Assembly (NCBI RefSeq): GCF_020829685.1
Contig: NZ_JAIVFR010000016.1
Location: forward strand, 1 to 18,054
DNA from: Nostoc sp. CHAB 5715
GTDB taxonomy: Bacteria > Cyanobacteriota > Cyanobacteriia > Cyanobacteriales > Nostocaceae
Direction: 5' to 3'
Length of the DNA: 18,054 nt
Part shown: positions 11,801 to 18,054 of the stretch, one piece after another
Layout: every line of letters begins with the position of its first letter
Position numbering within the stretch: the stretch's first letter is position 1
Position numbers and translations under genes: made by a program
The notes under the pieces: generated by a model
The model's database searches: none
What the model was told of the DNA's origin: nothing
The model's input: the letters and a program-made list of their open reading frames with translations, nothing else

Positions 11801-14350
11801 TTACCTGCCAGGAACCTTTAACCCTTGACGCTCAAGGATTTGTCGCACTTGTGGGCTGGGGGTGTAATTATAGCCGTAGGAGGAGTTCTCTGTATCATCC
11901 ATAATTTGAGGTGTGAGTAATACAATTACCTCATTACGCTGGTTCTGTCTGTTTGTACTTCTAAATAGCGAACCAATCAGTGGAAGATCACCTAAAATAG
12001 GAATCTTAGAGACAGTTGTCCGGTCTGCGTCTTGAATGATGCCTGAAAGAATTAGTGTTTGACCATCTCTCAAGCGAATCGAGCCAGAATTAAGAGAGCG
12101 CTCAGATACCAAGAATATTTGTTGGCTACCGCCTCCTCCAACGTTGATAGTAGCTGGAGCTTGGGGTGCTTTGACAACGGGGGCTACCGATAGAGAGACA
12201 AAACCATTGTCGTCAATTCGTTCAACTTTAACAGCTAGGGTTAAACCTACTCGGTCTTTTTCCGCAGAAATCGTTTCTGTAGCAAGATTCGCGTCACGAA
12301 CTATTTCCCTTACAATGTTACCTACCACTTCCTGAGTCAGGTTGACATTAGCGGTTTGACCTTCTTGGACAATTAAGGTCGGGTCAGTCAAAATCTTGGC
12401 GTTGCCATTTTGTACTTGAGCCTGCAAGCTAGCCAGAAGACGTCTAGGGAACTGGAACAGAGATGGTAGAGCAGATGTTGCTGTTCCCAAAACTCCTGGT
12501 GTGAACGTAGTAACTCTACTGGCTGGAGTACCAGCAGTAGCAGGAACCGCAGGAACAAGCACATTACCTTGTGCATCAAGAACAGCAGGAACAGCAGGAG
12601 TGCCAGGAACGGCAGGAACATCTGTAATAGTGGTTACATTTGGTGTTCCTTGGGTAATGTTAGTAATACCCCCTTGAAATGGATCCCCTGAAACCCCCGC
12701 TCGAGAGTTAAAGAATGATTGAGCTTGTCCTGGTACATTGTTTGTTAACTGCCCATTCACAATTGTTCTGTCGCCTATTCCAGTTCCTGGAATAGGAGCG
12801 GTGGGGTTATTTAAATCCAGGAAAGTATTATTACCACTATAAGGATTAGCAGTAACAGGTGTACCACCGCTTATATTGGTTCTCGCTTCAACACTAGTAG
12901 CTGGTCTGGAACCACCAAAATTTAGAGATGCTGCACCGCCATCATTAGTAAAGTAGTTATTGCCAACCCCAAAGGAAAAGCTGGTGTTGTAGTCCTGGGT
13001 GTTCAAGAGGTTAACATCGATAATCTTGACGTTGACTACCACTTGACGACGGCGGATATCAAGCTGAGTTAGTTGAGCCATTGCCATCTCAACTAGCCGA
13101 GGAGGGCCAATCAAGGTTAGAGAATTAGTACGCTCATCCCCTAATGCCTGTAAACCTCTAAGTAAAGGGTTAGAGTCTTTAAAATCAACTCGTTGAGTTT
13201 CAACTCTGGTTTCTGTGGTCGTCTGAGTTTGGGTGACAGGTGCGACTCCAGTACCCACGGGTACGGCATTAACACTAGTAACTTGTCGTTCGCGGCTGAC
13301 GGCACTTTCTGCTCCTAAGCCAACTAAAAAGTTTAGAGCGACTCCCACCGTTACCTGATTGAGTCGCAGGCTACGCATAATCATGTCACGGGTGGAATTA
13401 GGTAGTTTAGGCCCAACAAAAATTGTGCGATTACTGCGGTTAGCTTCTAGACCACTCAAGCGCAGGACATAGTTAAACACATCTTGCACAGGCTCGTTTT
13501 CTATATCTAGGGAGATTGTTTGAGAGGTTGCTTGTGTATTAGCAGCGCCACCTTGTTGATCTCCAGCAGCTTGCTGACCTCCGATATAAGCCAGGTTCAA
13601 ATTAGCAGCACGGGCAAGTAGTGACAAAACCTCACGCACAGGCGCATCTCGCAGCACTAAACGGGGTACACGTTCCTGAGTTCCTAAGTCAATGCTGCTA
13701 GGAGAAGCATCAGTATTAGAAATAGCAATATCTCCCACCGGTGGGGCGACGGCTCTAGGTAAGAAAGGTGGAGCCTGACTGATAGGTTGACCTGGCCTAG
13801 CAGCTTGTGCAGGTTGTCCGTCAATGGTGACTTCCGGGTTGGGAACGAGAACATCTGGCTTTTGACCAGGTTGGGCTGGAGTAGTAGCAGTCGGTGCTGT
13901 CGATGTTGGCGTTGTTGGCGTTGGTGCTGATGCTATGGTTCCTGCCGATGGGCTAAAGCTGAGTGTAATTCCATTTGGCGATCGCACCACGGGTTGACTA
14001 TTAGGCGTATTGTTGCTGCCCGTTACCGTCACCCGGATGCTATTGGCATCAAGCTGATTAACCTCGACAGATGCAATTCCTGGTGCTGGGCTATCTTGAC
14101 GAAAGCTATTACCTTGTGGTAATCGTAATTGAGTATTGATAATATCTGCGACTAAAGCCTTGCCTCTTTTTGTAGTGAAAACTTGGGGGCGCGACCCGGA
14201 AGAAGTTTTCAAAGCAACACTAATTCCACCATTAACTGGATTTAACTGTACATTAGTAATTTGAGTAATTTGTGCCCAAACTGGTTGAGTTGCCAAAAAT
14301 ACAAAAGCGGCAGTACCTAATATAAAACTATTACCGTGAAGCTGTTTCAC
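11801..14350 (-). CDS. pilQ: Type IV pilus secretin PilQ (AMIN-secretin)
   Basis: The 849-residue outer-membrane secretin forms the pore through which type IV pili extend, used for motility and DNA uptake. A signal peptide is visible (LGTAAFVFLATQPVWA, cleavage near 26). It is followed by an AMIN domain (about 28-130, peptidoglycan anchoring), a Pro/Thr-rich linker (about 135-215), a short secretin N domain (VPRLVLRDAPVREVLSLLARAANLNLAY, about 228-255), N1-type domains to about 445, and the secretin core from about 630 (RRLLASLQAQVQNGNAKILTDPTLIV), with the C-terminal GQTLILSGIIQDADR, IPILGDLPLIGSLF and EVIVLLTPQI motifs. Inside the N-terminal part of the core is a VPAVPGTPAVPAV repeat (about 577-610). 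The start is GTG 14350, with GAGG eight bases upstream. It is last in the pilMNOQ order, separated from pilO by 161 bp that hold two palindromes. Confidence 0.96.
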   Translation of the reverse strand: MKQLHGNSFILGTAAFVFLATQPVWAQITQITNVQLNPVNGGISVALKTSSGSRPQVFTTKRGKALVADIINTQLRLPQGNSFRQDSPAPGIASVEVNQLDANSIRVTVTGSNNTPNSQPVVRSPNGITLSFSPSAGTIASAPTPTTPTSTAPTATTPAQPGQKPDVLVPNPEVTIDGQPAQAARPGQPISQAPPFLPRAVAPPVGDIAISNTDASPSSIDLGTQERVPRLVLRDAPVREVLSLLARAANLNLAYIGGQQAAGDQQGGAANTQATSQTISLDIENEPVQDVFNYVLRLSGLEANRSNRTIFVGPKLPNSTRDMIMRSLRLNQVTVGVALNFLVGLGAESAVSRERQVTSVNAVPVGTGVAPVTQTQTTTETRVETQRVDFKDSNPLLRGLQALGDERTNSLTLIGPPRLVEMAMAQLTQLDIRRRQVVVNVKIIDVNLLNTQDYNTSFSFGVGNNYFTNDGGAASLNFGGSRPATSVEARTNISGGTPVTANPYSGNNTFLDLNNPTAPIPGTGIGDRTIVNGQLTNNVPGQAQSFFNSRAGVSGDPFQGGITNITQGTPNVTTITDVPAVPGTPAVPAVLDAQGNVLVPAVPATAGTPASRVTTFTPGVLGTATSALPSLFQFPRRLLASLQAQVQNGNAKILTDPTLIVQEGQTANVNLTQEVVGNIVREIVRDANLATETISAEKDRVGLTLAVKVERIDDNGFVSLSVAPVVKAPQAPATINVGGGGSQQIFLVSERSLNSGSIRLRDGQTLILSGIIQDADRTTVSKIPILGDLPLIGSLFRSTNRQNQRNEVIVLLTPQIMDDTENSSYGYNYTPSPQVRQILERQGLKVPGR

Positions 14351-14460
14351 AGTTCATTCCTCACCTAATAAAACCTTGTTTACAAACAATTCTGAGAAGT
14401 TGAGAAAAAGTAGTTAAGAGTTAGGAGTGAATAGTTAGGAATGATAACTCTACTCCTAAC

Positions 14461-14511
14461 AGACGCGATTAATCGCGTCTCTACTCCTAACAGACGCGAT
14501 TAATCGCGTCT
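14461..14511. repeat. Two copies of the 20-bp palindrome between pilO and pilQ
   Basis: AGACGCGATTAATCGCGTCT occurs at 14461-14480 and 14492-14511, joined by CTACTCCTAAC, which also recurs upstream. The second copy touches the pilO stop codon. In pilMNOQ RNA each copy would form a seven-base-pair GC-rich stem with loop ATTAAT. Confidence 0.95.
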
Positions 14512-15282
14512 CTACTTTTTCGGGGCAGCTTTAGCTGCTGCGGCTGCGGCTATTTCTTCTGGACTAAGTGGCATCAATACCTGTAACTGGAATGATGTAT
14601 TAATCGCTGCTGGCCCTACCTGCACCGGTGTTTTATCCAATTCGGATTTTGACTCTACTGGAGCCAAAGTTGCTTGATAATCTTTAACTATTAACAAAGG
14701 CTGTAAACGCTCAATGTTACGAATTATCGATTGTGTTTGCTCATAAGTTCCTGTAATTTCGGCATTGATACTGCTGCGTTGCAGCTTACCGTCAACCTGT
14801 AGTCCTAGAGTTCCATCAGTAACTGGTTCTGGTTTTTGGGAAACTGGCACAAATTTCTTCAGTTTGGCTCTCACTACATTCATAGAAGTTGGAGTATTGC
14901 CAGACTCTATTAAGCGATTCATATCCAACAGCAATGTATCTAAGCTTTTTTCGTTAGCGAATAAATCTAAAACCTGAACTTTTTGCTGTTTTGCCTGTGC
15001 TAGCTCGTCTTTAACTTTGCCAATCTGTTTGATACTGGCTTTTTTTTGCTCAATTTGCGCTTGCAGTTCAGAGCTTTTGGCTTGCTGCTGCTGATAGCTT
15101 TCCCAAGCTGGCATCAGCAGGTTTAAAAATATATAACCTGCTCCTGCTAAACCAATTACCCCCACTATGATGCCAATAATTTTTGGCGTGAACGCAATAC
15201 CAAATAGCATGGGGGATGCTGGCGTTGCCTGATCGAATTCCCCACTTTGTTCGCCAAAATTTAAATCATCACTCAGCGTCAT
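14512..15282 (-). CDS. pilO: Type IV pilus inner-membrane protein PilO
   Basis: The 256-residue bitopic protein pairs with PilN to link the cytoplasmic PilM ring to the periplasmic side of the pilus machine. It has a cytoplasmic N-terminus, one transmembrane helix (about 34-58, IIGIIVGVIGLAGAGYIFLNL), a glutamine/lysine-rich coiled coil (about 62-110, YQQQQAKSSELQAQIEQKK...), and a periplasmic ferredoxin-like domain (about 115-235) with ITGTYEQTQSIIRNIERLQPLLIV. The start overlaps the pilN stop by four bases (ATGA), with AGGAG ten bases before the ATG. The C-terminus is an alanine-lysine tail (AAAAAKAAPKK), and the TAG stop borders a dispersed palindrome, so the natural end may have been altered. 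Confidence 0.95.
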   Translation of the reverse strand: MTLSDDLNFGEQSGEFDQATPASPMLFGIAFTPKIIGIIVGVIGLAGAGYIFLNLLMPAWESYQQQQAKSSELQAQIEQKKASIKQIGKVKDELAQAKQQKVQVLDLFANEKSLDTLLLDMNRLIESGNTPTSMNVVRAKLKKFVPVSQKPEPVTDGTLGLQVDGKLQRSSINAEITGTYEQTQSIIRNIERLQPLLIVKDYQATLAPVESKSELDKTPVQVGPAAINTSFQLQVLMPLSPEEIAAAAAAKAAPKK

Positions 15283-16055
15283 TTTGAAATGACTCCTGTT
15301 TGTTGCATACTACGAATTCGAGTCACTAACCCCACTGTGCCTTTTTTTTCCAATTCCCGGATTAATTCCGAAGCTGGAACATCGTTCATACTCGATTGAA
15401 TAGTGTATTCAACTACTTGTGGCAACTTAATTATTACACCATTAGCAGGTTGACCCACGCCTGGTGGTAAGGGAGCATCTACTAACGTTGCCGTCACAAT
15501 TCTGCTTTCTGTAGACTTCAAGAATTGAGACTGTTGTAGACTCAATAAAAAATCATTGACATCGTTAAAAGACCGAGCCAATCCGATAATTTCTAACCCT
15601 CCAGCAGGATTGCTTGCTGGCTTCCCTTCCGCTGCCGGAATGGGTGGGGTTTGCCTGATGGTCTTAATTTGCACTGCTGCTGGAATGCGATCGCGCAAAT
15701 CTTGCAGCATTGCTGACCAAGGTCGAATTTGGTCAAATACAGTAACTAAAGCTTGGGTTTCCCCTTTAATTGCCTTCGTCTCGTCTTTGATTTTATTGAT
15801 ATTTCCTATTTCTGTATCTAACCTCTTGCTTTCTTGGTCTAGTTGTGCAATTTGACCATCTAATTCAACAATCTTCCCTTGCAAAAACCACCAACCAATT
15901 CCCAATAAAGCTGGAATACTTACACCTATTGCAACTCCCACATACAGTAGTGTCAAATCTCCCGTAGGAAACTTTAGGGATATTCCCTTGTTTCTCTCAG
16001 GCTTTTTCTGGTATTGTGGACGATCTTTAAGAAAGTTAACATCTAGGCTGTACAT
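15279..16055 (-). CDS. pilN: Type IV pilus inner-membrane protein PilN
   Basis: The 258-residue protein begins MYSLDVNFLKDRPQY, the short cytoplasmic motif (cyanobacterial form of INLLP) that docks into PilM. One transmembrane helix follows (about 34-58, LTLLYVGVAIGVSIPALLGIGWWFL). Next come a coiled coil (62-105) and a periplasmic ferredoxin-like domain (MLQDLRDRIPAAVQIKTIRQ, then GLEIIGLARSFNDVNDFLLSLQQSQFL). It forms a heterodimer with PilO. The start has a strong Shine-Dalgarno, GGGAGGTG, seven bases before the ATG and inside the end of pilM; it overlaps pilO by four bases. Confidence 0.95.
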   Translation of the reverse strand: MYSLDVNFLKDRPQYQKKPERNKGISLKFPTGDLTLLYVGVAIGVSIPALLGIGWWFLQGKIVELDGQIAQLDQESKRLDTEIGNINKIKDETKAIKGETQALVTVFDQIRPWSAMLQDLRDRIPAAVQIKTIRQTPPIPAAEGKPASNPAGGLEIIGLARSFNDVNDFLLSLQQSQFLKSTESRIVTATLVDAPLPPGVGQPANGVIIKLPQVVEYTIQSSMNDVPASELIRELEKKGTVGLVTRIRSMQQTGVISK

Positions 16056-16059
16056 TTTG

Positions 16060-17217
16060 TTACACCTCCCGCATTCCTAGACCAAGTACGATCGCCAAGC
16101 CAGAGCGCTGCACCTGTGGATATTTCTCAGCGGCAACTTCCAAGGATAAAGCCCCGATTGGATCTATTTGGGTAGTTGGCAAGCTCAATCGTTGGGTAAA
16201 AAATTCATCTAGCTGTTGGAGTCCACCTCCTGGCCCAGCTAATATAATCTGCGCTACCTCCAAATTTTCACTTTGATTGAGGTAAAAATCGATGGAACGG
16301 CGCAGTTCATCTGTTAGTTCTCCCAATACTCTCAATATGGCTGCCATACCAGGATTGATTTCAGTAACCCCAGTTTTACTGCCGTCTAGAGAAGTTTGAG
16401 GAATAACCATTCCGTGTAACAGTTCCATATCTCGTGATGCGGGTAAGCTCATTGCCTTTGCTAAGGCAGTTTGCATTTGATAAGTCCCGATTGGGACTGT
16501 GCGCGAAAATTGCGGCACTCCGTTAACGATGATGGCGATTTCTGTACTGTCGAACTCTATATCAACTAGTACTGCTGCTTCTTGCGGCCCAAATTGTCGC
16601 AGTTGATCGCGAATAGTCCGAATCAGAGCAAAACTGTTAATTTCTAAAATATCGATTTGTAATCCTGCCTGCTCGAAGGTACTTATATAGGTATCAGTTA
16701 TCTCCTTACGAGTGGCAACCAAAAGCACCTCTACCTTTTCTATGCCATCCTCATCCATCTTGTACCCAAGTTTCTGATAATCTACATCAGCCTCTTCACG
16801 AGGATAGGGTAAATACAAACCTGCTTCATGGTTGAGAACCATTTCTCGCAGTTCTTTATCATCTAACTCTGCTGGCACTGGTATGATCCGAACGATGGAA
16901 TCTCGCCCTGGTACACCAGTGGCAACGCGAGAAGTTTTGATTTTGCTCTCAGTTAGCGCCTGCTGGATTAATTGCGCCATTGCTGCGGGGTCGGTGATTT
17001 GACCATCGGTAACTACGCCTTCTGGAACTGCTACCGACGTAAAGGTTTCTAGCTTCAAGCCTTGACCCTGCTTGCGTAGCTGAACTACATTCACCCGTTC
17101 GGGAGCAAGTTCAATGCCGACCCCTTTTTTTGATTTGCCAAACAGACTTTTGAAGCTTTTTACCACATTTGTGCCCGATGGACTGCTAAATTGAATTGGG
17201 CATTGGGCATTGGGCAT
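16060..17217 (-). CDS. pilM: Type IV pilus assembly ATPase-like protein PilM
   Basis: This FtsA/actin-like cytoplasmic protein forms the ring of the pilus assembly platform and binds the PilN N-terminus. Family features are GVGIELAPERVNVVQLRK (32-49), the strand EAAVLVDIEFDSTEIAIIVNG (phosphate-binding region, about 218-238), RSIDFYLNQSENLEVAQIILAGPGGGLQQLDEF (about 303-335) and the PTTQIDPIGAL block near the end. The annotated ATG 17217 adds MPNAQCPIQFSSPSGTN, encoded by GGGCATT heptamer repeats and flanking DNA. The conserved protein begins (M)VKSFKSLFGKSKKG, so GTG 17166 is a strong alternative start (368 residues). It is first in pilMNOQ; the pilN ATG follows its stop by four bases. Confidence 0.94.
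   Translation of the reverse strand: MPNAQCPIQFSSPSGTNVVKSFKSLFGKSKKGVGIELAPERVNVVQLRKQGQGLKLETFTSVAVPEGVVTDGQITDPAAMAQLIQQALTESKIKTSRVATGVPGRDSIVRIIPVPAELDDKELREMVLNHEAGLYLPYPREEADVDYQKLGYKMDEDGIEKVEVLLVATRKEITDTYISTFEQAGLQIDILEINSFALIRTIRDQLRQFGPQEAAVLVDIEFDSTEIAIIVNGVPQFSRTVPIGTYQMQTALAKAMSLPASRDMELLHGMVIPQTSLDGSKTGVTEINPGMAAILRVLGELTDELRRSIDFYLNQSENLEVAQIILAGPGGGLQQLDEFFTQRLSLPTTQIDPIGALSLEVAAEKYPQVQRSGLAIVLGLGMREV
16063..16070 (-). promoter_or_regulatory. Shine-Dalgarno of pilN within the pilM 3' end
   Basis: GGGAGGTG on the minus strand, overlapping the last codons of pilM and seven bases before the pilN ATG. Confidence 0.8.
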
Positions 17218-17270
17218 CCCTTCGGCTTCGCTCAGGGCAAGTGGGCATTGGGCATTAGGATTGGGTATTA
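17190..17270. repeat. GGGCATT heptamer repeats at the pilM 5' end, with an intervening CTTCGGCTTCGCTCAGGG segment
   Basis: CATTGGG units lie at 17201-17214 and again around 17243-17263, interrupted by a short hairpin-like repeat (17217-17240). The first block overlaps the annotated pilM start and N-terminal codons. Confidence 0.85.
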
Positions 17271-17283
17271 AGAAAACTTTTCT

Positions 17284-17335
17284 CTAGTCCCCAGTCCCTA
17301 GTCCGTAGTCCCTAGTCCCCAGTCCCTAGTCCCCT
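17284..17335. repeat. TAGTCCC / CAGTCCC heptamer array
   Basis: About seven heptamers of TAGTCCC, CAGTCCC and CGTAGTC type lie between the divergent pilM and binding-protein genes. They leave about 75 bp for the promoter of the plus-strand gene. Confidence 0.88.
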
Positions 17336-17350
17336 CTATTACTGGTAGCC

Positions 17351-17356
17351 TATAAT
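17351..17356 (+). promoter_or_regulatory. Candidate -10 box for the binding-protein gene
   Basis: A perfect TATAAT lies 56 bp before ATG 17413. No good -35 is seen at 16-18 bp spacing, so this is only suggestive. Confidence 0.3.
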
Positions 17357-17412
17357 TTCGACAATTCTGATCTAAGTTTTTCACACTGAGCAAGCGTAAA
17401 AATACTGGGAAA

Positions 17413-18054
17413 ATGATTCAATTGCGAAAATTTAAACAACTTGTTGCTTTTACACTACTTGGCTTATTAACCAGTTGGATTGTAAGTTGCAGCACAAGTA
17501 ATGTTGGTACAGGTACAAAACAGGCTACTTTAGGAGCGGCAACTATTGAGTTTTGGACGATGCAACTCCAACCTCAATTTACCGACTACTTCAAAAGCCT
17601 AATTGCGAATTTTGAATCGCAAAATCCAGGTATAAAGATTAACTGGGTTGATGTACCTTGGGCGGCGATGGAGAACAAAATTTTAACAGCTGTCTCAGCA
17701 AAAACGCCACCTGATATAGTTAACCTGAATCCGGGTTTTGCTTCCCAACTTGCCGGACGAAATGCCTGGTTAGATTTAGATGCGAAAGTCCCAAACGCTG
17801 TACGTTCCTCCTATCTACCGAATATCTGGGAATCTTGTACGCTTAATGGCAAGAGTTTTGGGATTCCCTGGTATCTCACCACACGGCTAACCATTTATAA
17901 CACTGATTTATTAAAACAGGCAGGTATCAATAAATCGCCTGCAACTTACGCAGAATTGGCACAAGCAGCGCAACAAATTAAAGATAAAACTGGCAAATAT
18001 GCCTTTTTTGTGACTTTCGTACCGCAAGATTCTGGTGAAGTGCTGGAATCTTTT
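17413..18054 (+). CDS. ABC transporter sugar-type substrate-binding lipoprotein, N-terminal part
   Basis: The plus frame is open from ATG 17413 to the window edge (214 codons). The N-terminus is a lipoprotein signal: basic RKFK, hydrophobic LVAFTLLGLLTSW, lipobox IVSC with the lipidated Cys at 26. The mature part fits solute-binding protein family 1: ATIEFWTMQLQPQFTDYFKSLIANFESQNPGIKINWVDVPWAAMENKILTAVSAKTPPDIVNLN, then LDLDAKVPN, and FGIPWYLTTRLTIYNTDLLKQAGI. Such proteins deliver sugars or glycerol derivatives to an inner-membrane permease; the substrate cannot be read here. It is divergent from pilM across a repeat-filled 195-bp gap. Confidence 0.9.
   Translation, partial: MIQLRKFKQLVAFTLLGLLTSWIVSCSTSNVGTGTKQATLGAATIEFWTMQLQPQFTDYFKSLIANFESQNPGIKINWVDVPWAAMENKILTAVSAKTPPDIVNLNPGFASQLAGRNAWLDLDAKVPNAVRSSYLPNIWESCTLNGKSFGIPWYLTTRLTIYNTDLLKQAGINKSPATYAELAQAAQQIKDKTGKYAFFVTFVPQDSGEVLESF

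Overview
The window reads as chromosomal DNA of a filamentous cyanobacterium of the Nostoc/Anabaena type. Grounds: eight perfect HIP1 octamers GCGATCGC (from 972, 2591, 5754, 6067, 6116, 6619, 13978 and 15687); many short heptamer arrays (CCCCACT, AAATGAC and GGGCATT types) and small palindromes of the kind that litter Nostoc genomes; a receiver-DUF3685 protein; a phytol kinase-like enzyme; a pilMNOQ cluster without a separate pilP; and several Uma2 genes. The genus is an inference.

Layout. 1-824 (-): N-terminal part of a large unrecognised protein that leaves the window. 968-2767 (+): receiver-DUF3685 protein. 2934-3641 (+): phytol/dolichol kinase-like membrane enzyme, whose start codon is the last unit of an 11-copy heptamer array. 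3642-4084: repeats only, an 11-copy 21-bp minisatellite followed by a four-hairpin element. 4085-7054 (-): HU protein, then a CobD-like aminotransferase, then a FAD/NAD(P) oxidoreductase. 7055-7686: gene-free, with small palindromes.

7687-11638 is an accessory block: a DUF433 antitoxin-like gene broken by a 121-bp MITE, three Uma2 (PD-(D/E)XK fold) genes, and two antitoxin/PIN-toxin pairs facing each other around one Uma2 gene. 11801-17217 (-) is the type IV pilus operon pilM-pilN-pilO-pilQ: the inner-membrane assembly platform and the outer-membrane secretin. 17413-18054 (+) begins a sugar-type ABC-transporter binding lipoprotein.

The main result is how far small repeats have entered genes. 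Removing the MITE and one TAA copy restores the conserved DUF433 reading exactly. Heptamer arrays supply the annotated start codon of three genes, lie in frame inside cobD, and supply the cobD stop. A 20-bp palindrome is translated in frame in the receiver-DUF3685 gene and occurs twice more between pilO and pilQ. A GC-rich repeat is translated in a Uma2 gene. No convincing new multi-gene system was found. The best candidates for undescribed biology are the repeat families and two proteins with altered catalytic or phosphoacceptor residues.
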